From Pseudomonas chlororaphis (GTDB taxonomy: Bacteria > Pseudomonadota > Gammaproteobacteria > Pseudomonadales > Pseudomonadaceae), in the NCBI RefSeq assembly GCF_003731765.1, contig NZ_MOAL01000001.1:558001-622000 (forward strand): a stretch of 64,000 nt of DNA. The letters run 5' to 3'. The notes under the pieces were generated by a model, which saw only the letters and a list, made by a program, of their open reading frames with translations, had not been told where the DNA came from and ran no database searches. Position 1 is the stretch's first letter; each line of letters begins with the position of its first letter. This document shows positions 44,529 to 52,840 of the stretch, one piece after another. A program made the translations under genes and the position numbers.

Positions 44529-45712
44529 GGCGTGTAGATGTCGTCGCGGGTCCACGGCAACTCATGGCTGCCATCGGCGTGGGCCTTCACCGCAAGGATC
44601 TGGTGCAGGTTGATCCAGCCTTTGGCGAAGGCGTAGGCGCAACCGGCCAGGTACAGGCGCCAAATGCGCAAGGCCTGCTCCGGCACTTCCCGGGCTGCAG
44701 CTTCGAGGTTGTCTTCCAGGCGCTCGCTCCAGTGGTCCAGGGTCCGCGCGTAATGCAGACGCAGGCTCTCGACGTCGACGATTTCCAGCCCCGCTTCGCT
44801 GATCTCGGCAGAGATCATCGCCAGGTGCGGCAGCTCGCCGTTGGGGAACACATAACGCTCGATAAACTCGCCGGCCCCGCGCCCCACCGGGCGACCGTCG
44901 GTGTGCTTGGCGGTAATCCCGTGGTTCATCACCAGGCCGCCTTCGCGCACGGCGCCGAACAGGGTCTTGCAGTACTCCGCCAGGTTGGCGTGGCCCACGT
45001 GTTCGAACATGCCGACACTCACCACTTTGTCGAAGCGACCGTCCTGGGGCAGGTCACGGTAATCCAGCAGTTGCAGCTCGACCTGGCCCTCCAGGCCTTC
45101 GGCTGCCACCCGCTCCCGCGCCAGGGCCAGTTGCTCCTTGCTCAGGGTGATGCCAAACACCTTGGCGCCGAACTCACGGGCGGCGTAGCGCGCCAGCCCG
45201 CCCCAGCCACAGCCCACGTCCAGCAGATAGTCCCCGGGTTGCAGCCGCAGCTTGCGGCACAGATGGCGAAACTTGGCCTGCTGGGCCTGTTCCAGGCTTT
45301 CGCTGCCGGTCTCGAAATAGGCGCAGGAATAGGCCATGTCGCTGTCGAGCCAGAGCTGATAGAAGGCGTTGGAGAGGTCGTAATGGTAGGAAATGGCCGC
45401 GGCATCAGTGGCCTTGTCATGCACCGAGCGCGACGGCAGGTTGTCGTCATCGGCGCCCAGCAAGGCCTGGCTCCATTCATCGCAGACGCGGATCACATCG
45501 CTGATGGAACCCTCGAGTTCCAGCTTGCCCTCGACAAACGCGCCTCCCAGGGCATTCAGGCTCGGATGGCTCAGTTGCGCGACCAGCTGTGGGTCCTTGA
45601 CCACGATGGTGACGCTAGGCTCAGGCCCAAGGTTGAACTCATGGCCATCCCAGAGCCGCAAGCGCAGCGGTAGATGCAGATTCTGTAAGGCCGGTGGAAG
45701 TTGCGCGAGCAT
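44525..45712 (-). CDS. cfa: Cyclopropane-fatty-acyl-phospholipid synthase family
   Basis: This 395-residue SAM-dependent enzyme contains [70 protein letters not shown] (SAM motif I) and [22 protein letters not shown], characteristic of Cfa-like enzymes. It transfers a methylene group to unsaturated phospholipid acyl chains or is a related methyltransferase. An exact palindrome (45728) lies 15 nt upstream of the start and could be an operator. Several Cfa paralogues are usual in Pseudomonas; which one this is cannot be told. Confidence 0.88.
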   Translation of the reverse strand: MLAQLPPALQNLHLPLRLRLWDGHEFNLGPEPSVTIVVKDPQLVAQLSHPSLNALGGAFVEGKLELEGSISDVIRVCDEWSQALLGADDDNLPSRSVHDKATDAAAISYHYDLSNAFYQLWLDSDMAYSCAYFETGSESLEQAQQAKFRHLCRKLRLQPGDYLLDVGCGWGGLARYAAREFGAKVFGITLSKEQLALARERVAAEGLEGQVELQLLDYRDLPQDGRFDKVVSVGMFEHVGHANLAEYCKTLFGAVREGGLVMNHGITAKHTDGRPVGRGAGEFIERYVFPNGELPHLAMISAEISEAGLEIVDVESLRLHYARTLDHWSERLEDNLEAAAREVPEQALRIWRLYLAGCAYAFAKGWINLHQILAVKAHADGSHELPWTRDDIYTP

Positions 45713-45727
45713 GGAAAATCCCCCTTG

Positions 45728-45743
45728 TTTCAGACGTCTGAAA
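45728..45743. promoter_or_regulatory. Perfect palindrome upstream of cfa
   Basis: TTTCAGACGTCTGAAA is a perfect 16-bp inverted repeat, 15 nt before the start of the cfa-like gene and close to its ribosome-binding region. The form suits a TetR- or MerR-type operator. I recognise no exact family consensus. Confidence 0.5.
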
Positions 45744-45773
45744 AAGAGGGTAGACCATCGCTGAAAATTAGCA

Positions 45774-45792
45774 GGCTATCGATTTGATAGCC
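45774..45792 (-). terminator. Hairpin after the P-type ATPase gene
   Basis: GGCTATC pairs with GATAGCC around ATTTG or its complement, with three more pairs after a mismatch. On the minus strand it lies 172 nt past the hmtA-like stop and is followed by TGCTAATTTTC. It may end that operon. The rest of the 252-nt gap (45713-45964) shows no gene. Confidence 0.45.
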
Positions 45793-45964
45793 CGCTTCTA
45801 TAAGCCGCTACGCCGTAACCGGCTACCGTCAGCTCACCGTTTCAGCGCTGTGCCGCAGGTAACGGCGCGCCCTCTTGATAGAGGACTGCGGGTGCCGCTC
45901 ACTAGTTCAGCAGCGCTGCCCAGCGCCATCGGAACGCCCGGGCAGCTGTGCTGGCTTGCCCGGT

Positions 45965-47866
45965 TCAGAGCTTGGCCAGGGGTTCTTGAAAGCGCAGCAA
46001 CCGCCCGGCGTTGCCCAGCACCAGCAGGGTGCTGAGGTTGTGCAGCAACGCAGCAATCATCGCCCCTGCCGCCCCCAGCCAGCCAAACGCGGCAAAGGCT
46101 ACGATGGCCAGGGTCCAGCCCAAGCCAATCACCACATTGACCTGCAAGGTGTGCCGGCACTCGCGGCTCAAACGCACGCACGTACCCAGGCGCCGCAAAT
46201 CACTGCCGATCAGCACCACGTCCGCCGAGGCCAGGGCGATGTCTGCCCCGCCCGCCCCCATGGCCACGCCCACCACCCCGGCCTTGAGTGCCAGGGAATC
46301 GTTGATGCCATCCCCCACCACCATCGGCCGGAAGCCTTTGCCGATTTCCCCCAGCACGCGGTTGAGTTTGTCTTCCGGCAAGGCCTGGGCCTCAACGTCA
46401 CTGATGCCCACGTCCTGCGCCAGTTGTTGGGCCACGCTGTGGCGGTCCCCGGTCAACAACAACTGCCGGCCCAGGCCCAGCTCACGCAACTCGCGCAAGG
46501 CCAGGCGCGCCTCAGGCTTGACGCTGTCGGCCAGGAGCAGCCAACCGAGAAACTCGCCCTTCAGGGCCAGCCCGGCAATCGGCCCGTCATGGGCCGGTAC
46601 TGCCGTGGTGACGATGCCCAGTTGGCTGAACAACTCCGGGCGACCCAGCGCCGCTTCGCCCTGCTCAGTCTGGGCCACCACACCGAGGCCCTGGCGTTCA
46701 CGAATCTCCTCCAGTGGCAGGTAGGCGTCGGGCGCCACCAGGCCAGCCAGGGCCCGACTCACCGGGTGGCTGCTGGCTGAACCTAGGCTCGCCGCCAGGC
46801 CCAGCAAACGACTGTGATCCTCCAGGTGGGTGTCGAGCGCCTGCAAGCGCAAGGTGCCAAAGGTCAGGGTGCCGGTCTTGTCCACCACCAGGGAGGTCAG
46901 GTCCGCCAACTCCTCGAGGAAGGCCGAGCTGCGGATCAGGATGCCGTGCCGGGCCGCCACGGCGATTCCGGCGATGGCCGTGGCCGGCGCCGACAGCACC
47001 AAGGCGCACGGGCACGCGGCCACCAACACCGCGAGCATGGCCTGGGCGTCATGGGTGATGAACCAGGTCACCGCCGCCAGCAGCAACACCAGCACCAGGT
47101 AGCTGCCGGCGTAACGCTCCAGCAGCCGGGTGATCGGTGGCTTGGAGCGCTCGGCGCTCTGCATTAGGGCGATGACTTTCCCCAGGGTCGATTCATGGCC
47201 CGTGCGGGTCACCTGCAAACGCAGCAAACCGTCGAGGTTGATCGCCCCGCCAAACACCAGGGTCCCGACCACGGCCTCCAACGGGACCGACTCACCGGTG
47301 ATGGGTGCCGTGTCCAGGCTGGCCTGCCCGGACAGCACCCGACCATCGGCGGGCACCCGATCCCCGGCGCGCACCTCCACCTGATCCCCGGCCTTGAGGC
47401 TGGCGTTGTCCACTTCCAGGATGCTGCCATCGGCCTGCACCAAGCGCGCGTGGCTGCGGGTCAAACGGCCCAGCGCGTCGATTGCCTCTTGGGAGCCGAT
47501 CACGCTGCGCTCTTCCAGCACATGGCCAAAGATCATGATGATCGGCAGCAAGGCGGCGGTCAGCAGGTCACCGGTAGCCCAGGCACCGAGCATGGCCAGG
47601 GCGATCAACTGATCGGTAATGCCATGCAAGCTGGGGTAACGCAGGCTGTACCAAGCCGAACGCATGACTGGCACGGCCACCAATAGGGAGGCGACCCCCA
47701 GCAACAATTGGCTGACCCCCATCTGGTCGGAGGCCAACCAGCGCCAGGCCAACCCCAAACCGAGCAGGCCCAAGGCAAGCATGGCCAGGGTCAATTGCCG
47801 CGCGGCACTGCGTTGTTCGGCCGACGTCAGCATGCTCGCCGGAGCGGCGTGAGAGTGGGCGGTCAT
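45965..47866 (-). CDS. hmtA: HmtA-like metal P-type ATPase
   Basis: This 633-residue P1B-type ATPase has about eight membrane segments, the metal-binding CPC in LVAACPCALVLSAPATAIAG, phosphorylation site VVDKTGTLTFGTL, the HP motif in SASSHPVSRALAG and VGDGINDSLALKAG. It lacks an N-terminal HMA domain but has a few His at the start (MTAHSHAAP). The gene order and the missing HMA domain recall P. aeruginosa HmtA (PA2435), reported to import zinc and copper. The gene overlaps the SPFH gene upstream by 4 nt. A Zur-like box lies at the operon head (52025). Import versus export direction is not provable from sequence. Confidence 0.8.
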   Translation of the reverse strand: MTAHSHAAPASMLTSAEQRSAARQLTLAMLALGLLGLGLAWRWLASDQMGVSQLLLGVASLLVAVPVMRSAWYSLRYPSLHGITDQLIALAMLGAWATGDLLTAALLPIIMIFGHVLEERSVIGSQEAIDALGRLTRSHARLVQADGSILEVDNASLKAGDQVEVRAGDRVPADGRVLSGQASLDTAPITGESVPLEAVVGTLVFGGAINLDGLLRLQVTRTGHESTLGKVIALMQSAERSKPPITRLLERYAGSYLVLVLLLAAVTWFITHDAQAMLAVLVAACPCALVLSAPATAIAGIAVAARHGILIRSSAFLEELADLTSLVVDKTGTLTFGTLRLQALDTHLEDHSRLLGLAASLGSASSHPVSRALAGLVAPDAYLPLEEIRERQGLGVVAQTEQGEAALGRPELFSQLGIVTTAVPAHDGPIAGLALKGEFLGWLLLADSVKPEARLALRELRELGLGRQLLLTGDRHSVAQQLAQDVGISDVEAQALPEDKLNRVLGEIGKGFRPMVVGDGINDSLALKAGVVGVAMGAGGADIALASADVVLIGSDLRRLGTCVRLSRECRHTLQVNVVIGLGWTLAIVAFAAFGWLGAAGAMIAALLHNLSTLLVLGNAGRLLRFQEPLAKL

Positions 47867-48921
47867 GGTTGGGCTCCCTGGATAATCAGGCGGGAATCGT
47901 CGTGGGGATTGACCGTGGTCACCGACCCGGCCTGGCCAAGAATTTTCGGCAGGCGTTCGCGGTACAGGCGCAGGAGCATGTCCGGGTCGCTGCCGCTCTG
48001 CTGCGCCTCGGCCAGACCTTGCACCGTAGCGGTCTGCGCCTGGGCGCCGGCCAAACGCTCACTGGCCTGGGCATGGGCGACCTGCAGGCTGCGATCCGCT
48101 TGTTCGGTGGCGCTTTGGCTGAGCTTTTCCGCGTCGGTGCGGGCATTGGCCACAGCCTTGTCGGCCTGCTGGCTGGCGGTCAGCACCGCGTTAAAGGCAC
48201 TCACCGCGGGCTCCGGCAAACTGGACTGCACGTCCACCCGAGTGGCTTCGATGCCCAGGCTCTGGCCGCTGGCCGTCAACTGCGCCAGGCGCTGATTGAT
48301 GCCCTGCAACAAGTCACCGCGCAGGCGCTCGCGGCGTTCGGCAGCCAAGTGATCGGCGCCCACCAGCTCCGGCCGGGCCACCAGAATAGTGTCCAGGTCC
48401 CGCGCTGCGGCCAGTGCCACCGCGCTGCGGGTGACCAGGCGATCCAGGGCCGGCAGCACGTGCTCGCCTTGCAGCACAAAGGCATACGGCTCGCTGACTT
48501 TGTAAAAGACCCGCACATCCAGTTGCACCACCCCAGCATCACCGGTGAGCAAATAACCGGAGCCGGCCAGGGCGTCGCTTAACGGCGTGGCAAAACTCGC
48601 TACCCGATCCCCCTGCAAGGCGGCATCGGAACGTAGCAAGCCTTCGACCCGGCGCTCGATCACCCGGTCGGCGGCCGGCAGCAACACCACCTGCTCAAAG
48701 GGCCGCGGCCAGGCCAGCAACAGCCCGGCATTCTGAACCCGATCCAGGGCGCCGAAATGCAGAACCACCGCGCGATTTTGCGGGTCGATCTGCCTGACGT
48801 TGGAGAAAGCCCAGGCCAGTGCCGCGAGCACCGTGACCCCATACAGGGCGATAAATGCCAAACGCCCAGCCTGAATCCACGGGCTGCCCAGTTCGGATGT
48901 TCCACGTGGAACCTTATTCAT
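47863..48921 (-). CDS. SPFH/band-7 protein, HflK-like
   Basis: This 352-residue protein has one N-terminal membrane segment (about 20-42), then an SPFH domain (about 45-240) with QNRAVVLHFGALDRVQNAGLLLAWPRPFEQVVLL and DVRVFYKVSEPYAFVLQGE, then a C-terminal coiled coil (about 240-305) rich in Ala, Gln and Glu (SQSATEQADRSLQVAHAQASERLAGAQAQTATVQGL). It forms membrane assemblies in the HflK/C manner. The start codes for VPRGT through a perfect parS core at 48899. It overlaps both neighbours by 4 nt. Its job with a metal ATPase is unknown; scaffold or quality control of the transporter is inferred. Confidence 0.83.
   Translation of the reverse strand: MNKVPRGTSELGSPWIQAGRLAFIALYGVTVLAALAWAFSNVRQIDPQNRAVVLHFGALDRVQNAGLLLAWPRPFEQVVLLPAADRVIERRVEGLLRSDAALQGDRVASFATPLSDALAGSGYLLTGDAGVVQLDVRVFYKVSEPYAFVLQGEHVLPALDRLVTRSAVALAAARDLDTILVARPELVGADHLAAERRERLRGDLLQGINQRLAQLTASGQSLGIEATRVDVQSSLPEPAVSAFNAVLTASQQADKAVANARTDAEKLSQSATEQADRSLQVAHAQASERLAGAQAQTATVQGLAEAQQSGSDPDMLLRLYRERLPKILGQAGSVTTVNPHDDSRLIIQGAQP
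48899..48912. other. parS: parS site (core palindrome)
   Basis: GTTCCACGTGGAAC, flanked as TGTTCCACGTGGAACC on the + strand, is a second perfect parS core. It lies at the start of the HflK-like gene, 13.7 kb from the first copy at 35230. Confidence 0.85.
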
Positions 48922-49994
48922 GGCTGCGGCCCGGCGGCTTTATTGCCCAGGCTTGGCGGGCCGTCCACCAACACCCGGAACGGCGCCGCATCGGTGCGCA
49001 AAATCAGCTTGGTTCCAGGGGTGACCACCGTGCCCAAGGTGTCCAGGGAGCGCAGCAAGTTGTACAGCTGGGGCGATTTGGCGTAGGCGCGACCATAAAT
49101 CTGCGCCGCTTCAACCCGGGACTGGGCTTCAATCTGCGCCGCCTGCACCGTGGCATCGGCTTGCAGAATTCGCGCGTCACGCTCGGCTGCCGAGCGGATT
49201 TGCGCCGCTTCGCGTTTGCCTACGGCCGTGCGCTCGGTGGCAATGGTTTCACGTTCGGCGCGCATCCGGTCCACGGTGGCGCTGAGGGTGACTGAGGGCA
49301 AGGTCAGCCGCTCAATGCCCACTTGCAGCACCCGAACGCCATAGGTGCTCAATAACTGTTGGTCGATCTGTTTGCGCAGCTGAGCTTCGAAATCGGCGAT
49401 CTGCACCTTGCCGGCATCCGTGTTCACCAGGCTCGCCAGGTCGAAACTGCTGGCGGTGGTTTCCAGGGCTGAGCCGACAAAGGTACGAATCTGCCGTGCC
49501 GCTTCGTCGGGTTGGTTCTGCACCGCACGCATAAAGCGCTGCACGTTGTCCGGGTCGCCCTGCACCTGCCAGGCCACATAGGCCTGGACGATAATCCGCA
49601 AACCGTCGCGGGTGCCGACATCCTGCAAGCCGCTGGAGGTGGTGCGCAGGCGCAGGTCCACCGGGATCGCCGCTTCGAACGGTGCTGGCCAGCGCCAGTT
49701 CAAACCCGGTTCCAGCAGCACCCGCGCCGGGTTGCCGAAGCGGGTAATCACCGTGGCTTCACCGGAACGCACCTGCACCAGGCTCGCCGCCGCCACGGCA
49801 AACATCACCAGCAACAAGGCCCAGCCCATGCGCCGCCAGGGAAACGGCCCCGCCTCGCCTGGGTGACCGTGGTGGTGATGCCCATGATGGTGGCCGTGAT
49901 GATGAACGTGGCCATGGTCATGCCCTTCGTGGTTCGACGCGTGATCGTGTGGCTGATCGTCATGCTGATCGTGAGTAGAGGAAGATGGGCTCAA
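48918..49994 (-). CDS. SPFH/band-7 protein with His-rich N-terminus
   Basis: This 358-residue protein begins with a disordered region in which 19 of residues 8-44 are His, with Asp, Glu and Gly, a likely cytoplasmic zinc or nickel-binding tail. One membrane segment follows (about 53-72, WRRMGWALLLVMFAVAAASLV), then an SPFH domain with GEATVITRFGNPARVLLEPGLNWRWPAPFE and DVGTRDGLRIIVQAYVAWQVQG, and a coiled coil (about 265-330, EAAQIRSAAERDARILQADATVQAAQIEAQ). It is the HflC-like partner of the two HflK-like proteins and overlaps both by 4 nt. Confidence 0.85.
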   Translation of the reverse strand: MSPSSSTHDQHDDQPHDHASNHEGHDHGHVHHHGHHHGHHHHGHPGEAGPFPWRRMGWALLLVMFAVAAASLVQVRSGEATVITRFGNPARVLLEPGLNWRWPAPFEAAIPVDLRLRTTSSGLQDVGTRDGLRIIVQAYVAWQVQGDPDNVQRFMRAVQNQPDEAARQIRTFVGSALETTASSFDLASLVNTDAGKVQIADFEAQLRKQIDQQLLSTYGVRVLQVGIERLTLPSVTLSATVDRMRAERETIATERTAVGKREAAQIRSAAERDARILQADATVQAAQIEAQSRVEAAQIYGRAYAKSPQLYNLLRSLDTLGTVVTPGTKLILRTDAAPFRVLVDGPPSLGNKAAGPQP

Positions 49995-51946
49995 TGGACG
50001 GCTCCTGGCGCGGCCTTGCCGGGTACCGAAGGGTCGGCCGGCACAGTGAAAGTACGCAGATCGAGGGTCGGCGCGCTGGCCCCGCCCAATCGATGATCAA
50101 GAATCAGCAGCTTGGCGTGGCTCAGGCCCAGGCTCAGTTGGCTCAGGTACTGCTCCAGAACAAAGGCCTGCCCCGCCGCCGCGTAGGCTTTTTGCTCGGC
50201 GGCAAAACGCAGGTCGGCCGCCTTCGCCGTGGCCCGGGCTTCATGGGCATCGGCGTCGGCCTGGTCGCGGGCAACGCTGGCCTGCAACTGCGCCTGGTTG
50301 GTCTGCTCACTGGCAGCGCCACGCTCGCGGGAAATCAGGGCCTGGGCACCTATCTGCGCGGCCTGCACCCCGTGGTAGGCATTGGCCGCGCCGGCTGGCG
50401 GGTGAATGGCCTCGACCACGGTGGCGAGGATGTCCACCCCGCTGTCGAGCCGCTGCAAATCGGCCTGCACCGCCCGACCAATGTCCTCGGCCAGGGAAGT
50501 ACGGTCTTCGCCGAGCAAGCCATCCAGGGTCCGGGAGGCAAAGTCATGAACCAGGATCCGGCTGGCGGTGCTGCGGATCAGCGCTGGAACATCGGCGCTG
50601 TTGTAGGTGGCGGCCAGGGCCGCCTGATCGCTGAGGCCGATGCGGTAGACAAAACGCACGTCCATATTGACGATCTGCAGGCTCTGCTTATCGCTACTGC
50701 CGCTGGCAATCACTTGGGATTTGTCATTCACGTGGCTCGCGTCCCACAGTCGGTTGGCCGTGGTCGGCGCCGGGCCTTCCGCCGCCGATGTCGGCACCGG
50801 CGCGGGGGTATCGCCAACGCTGCTGGCGAGTTCATGCACCACGCCGTTTTCAACCGCCAACACCCGGCCCAACGGCCACGGCAACCCGACATGCAAACCG
50901 GGGCCAAACACCGCCACGGGTTTGCCAAAGCGCTCATAAATACCGCGACTTTGCAGGGATATTTCATGAACCCCGGTTAACAGCCAACCCACCGACACCA
51001 CCACCAGCAGCACCGGCAACAACGCCCGGCGCATGTAGGTGAACGCCCAGATCTGTCGCAGGTCGATGCCGAAACGGTTGTGCAGTTCGTGCTGCAAGAC
51101 TTGCAGCGGCCGAGGCGGCCAACGCAGCAGATCGGCCATCATGCTGTGGGCCAAGAGGCGCGGTTCCTGCAACTCGCGACGCGGGCTGAACAGTGACAAC
51201 AACGCCCGCAGCAACAACTCCAGGGCCACCAGGGCCGGCAACAGGCCCAGTAACACGGCCAGTCGTACCGGCCACAAAGCCGCATCGCTGCTGAACAACA
51301 GGCTCACGGCACCGAGAACCAGGCTGATGATCGCCACCCGTGCCAAGGCGGCCAGGGCGGCCGCTTCCGGCCACTGCTCCGGCGCTTGCTGGGCCAAGTG
51401 GCGCTCGAACACCAACAAGGCAAACGCCAGCAACAAGCCCAGGACTGCTGCGACGCTGGCATTGAGGCCGAGGGCCGCAGCCGGCAACGCCAGGTTCCAG
51501 ATGGCCCGGATGCTGAACAGGATCAACAGTGCCCAGCCGCTCAGCCACAAGGTGGGCGCGCCGATCTGTGCCAACCCGTGCGCCCCGCGCTCGCCGATCC
51601 AGGCCAACAGCCGCTCATACGCCCCGTGAATAACCTCAGGCTCGGACGGCGGCGTCAGGGTGAGGTCCGCCGGCGCCAGCGCGCGCTGACGCCAGGTGCT
51701 GACGGTCGCCGCCGATTGCAACCCGGCCACCAGCACCAGCAAGGCCGCCGCCTGATTCACCAGCAACGCCGGCCAGATCGACTGGGGCGCGAACAGATCG
51801 ACAAAAAACGCCGCCACCAGCCCCAGGCCGGCCATTACCGCCAAGACCACGCCCCAACGCTGCGAACGCCGCCGGTGAAGCCCCGCCTGCTGAAACCGTG
51901 GCAGGGCTTCAAGCCCCTCCCCTTCAGCCTCTAAATCGACTCGCAT
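49991..51946 (-). CDS. Large SPFH/HflK-like protein with extra membrane domain
   Basis: The start at 51946 follows GGGGTG. The 651-residue product has an N-terminal module with about six or seven membrane segments (residues about 30-275), then another membrane segment (about 327-347, RRALLPVLLVVVSVGWLLTG), and a C-terminal SPFH domain (about 350-560) with ISLQSRGIYERFGKPVAVFGPGLHVGLPWPLGRV and a coiled coil (ERGAASEQTNQAQLQASVARDQADADAHEARATAKAAD). It is HflK-like with an added membrane domain of unknown role. It heads the operon and is followed through ATGA overlaps by the His-rich protein, second SPFH protein and ATPase. Confidence 0.82.
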   Translation of the reverse strand: MRVDLEAEGEGLEALPRFQQAGLHRRRSQRWGVVLAVMAGLGLVAAFFVDLFAPQSIWPALLVNQAAALLVLVAGLQSAATVSTWRQRALAPADLTLTPPSEPEVIHGAYERLLAWIGERGAHGLAQIGAPTLWLSGWALLILFSIRAIWNLALPAAALGLNASVAAVLGLLLAFALLVFERHLAQQAPEQWPEAAALAALARVAIISLVLGAVSLLFSSDAALWPVRLAVLLGLLPALVALELLLRALLSLFSPRRELQEPRLLAHSMMADLLRWPPRPLQVLQHELHNRFGIDLRQIWAFTYMRRALLPVLLVVVSVGWLLTGVHEISLQSRGIYERFGKPVAVFGPGLHVGLPWPLGRVLAVENGVVHELASSVGDTPAPVPTSAAEGPAPTTANRLWDASHVNDKSQVIASGSSDKQSLQIVNMDVRFVYRIGLSDQAALAATYNSADVPALIRSTASRILVHDFASRTLDGLLGEDRTSLAEDIGRAVQADLQRLDSGVDILATVVEAIHPPAGAANAYHGVQAAQIGAQALISRERGAASEQTNQAQLQASVARDQADADAHEARATAKAADLRFAAEQKAYAAAGQAFVLEQYLSQLSLGLSHAKLLILDHRLGGASAPTLDLRTFTVPADPSVPGKAAPGAVH

Positions 51947-52024
51947 AGCACCCCAGCGTCTGTCGTCCTGCAAAAAACACAGCCTGTGGATAACCCCTCA
52001 GGCGGCCGCCAATCGAAACAATTC

Positions 52025-52037
52025 GTTACGATATAAC
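52025..52037. promoter_or_regulatory. Zur-like box upstream of SPFH-ATPase operon
   Basis: GTTACGATATAAC matches the Zur core GTTATANTATAAC at ten of twelve fixed positions, with both differences in the left half. It lies 78 nt upstream of the operon start at 51946 and 170 nt upstream of the divergent ynbA-like gene. Weaker than the boxes at 32922 and 34783. The rest of the 260-nt gap holds a DnaA box (51985) but no further element I can see. Confidence 0.5.
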
Positions 52038-52206
52038 GATAGTGGTGAAATTTTTGTCAGCGCGCCATGTCTTTTGCTGCGCGAGGTGCGTCGAACCATC
52101 ACGAGACAGCACTGGATTGTTGCCGAAAGTTCTGATGTCCGGCCTTCGGCATTTATGCCAATAATCCGCACCTGCTACCCCATGCGTGACAAGGAAAGGT
52201 CCCACC

Positions 52207-52830
52207 ATGCTCTCGATCTACCAGCTCAAACCGCGCTTTCAGAATGTGCTGCGGCCCCTGGTGCAGCGTTTGTACGACAACGGCACCACGGCCAACCAGG
52301 TCACGGTGCTGGCGGCCGTGGTGTCCGTGCTGCTGGGGGTGCTGATTGCCGCCTTCGCCCAACACACCTGGCTCTTCGTCCTGATTCCCCTGTGGATGAT
52401 CCTGCGCATGGCGCTGAACGCCATCGACGGCATGCTGGCCCGTGAGTTCGGCCAGCAATCCCGCCTCGGCGCCTACCTCAACGAACTCTGCGACATCGTC
52501 GCCGACAGCGCTCTGATCCTGCCCTTTGCCCTGTTGCCCGGCGTCAGCCTGGTGCTGGTGCTGCTGGTCACTCTGCTGGCCCTGTTCAGTGAATACGCCG
52601 GTGTGCTCGGGCCCATGGTCGGGGCCTCGCGGCGCTACGACGGGCCCATGGGCAAAAGTGATCGAGCCTTTATCTTCGGCGTGCTGGCCACCGGCATTGC
52701 CCTGGGCTGGCTCGCGGCCGTGTGGATCAACGGCGTGCTGGCACTGGTTGCCGCGCTGCTGATCTACACCCTGGTCAACCGGGTCCGCCAGGGCCTGAAA
52801 GAAGTGCAGAACAACGCCCCTACAGCATAA
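52207..52830 (+). CDS. CDP-alcohol phosphatidyltransferase family, YnbA-like
   Basis: This 207-residue membrane protein has about five or six membrane segments. The family motif DxxDGxxAR(8)GxxxDxxxD reads NAIDGMLAR, eight residues, then GAYLNELCD: the first and third Asp are Asn, while the second and fourth Asp and the Arg are kept. It should join a CDP-lipid to an alcohol, but the altered motif makes reaction and substrate uncertain. It is the first gene of an operon like E. coli ynbABCD, in which the equivalent is ynbA (201 residues). Preceded by AAGGAAAGG. Confidence 0.83.
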   Translation: MLSIYQLKPRFQNVLRPLVQRLYDNGTTANQVTVLAAVVSVLLGVLIAAFAQHTWLFVLIPLWMILRMALNAIDGMLAREFGQQSRLGAYLNELCDIVADSALILPFALLPGVSLVLVLLVTLLALFSEYAGVLGPMVGASRRYDGPMGKSDRAFIFGVLATGIALGWLAAVWINGVLALVAALLIYTLVNRVRQGLKEVQNNAPTA

Positions 52831-52840
52831 GGAAATGGTA

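Noticed and set aside
52025..52037. Zur-like box as a strong site for both divergent operons
   Set aside because: Two of twelve fixed positions differ, so it is listed as a candidate only, and control of the ynb-like operon 170 nt away is not claimed.
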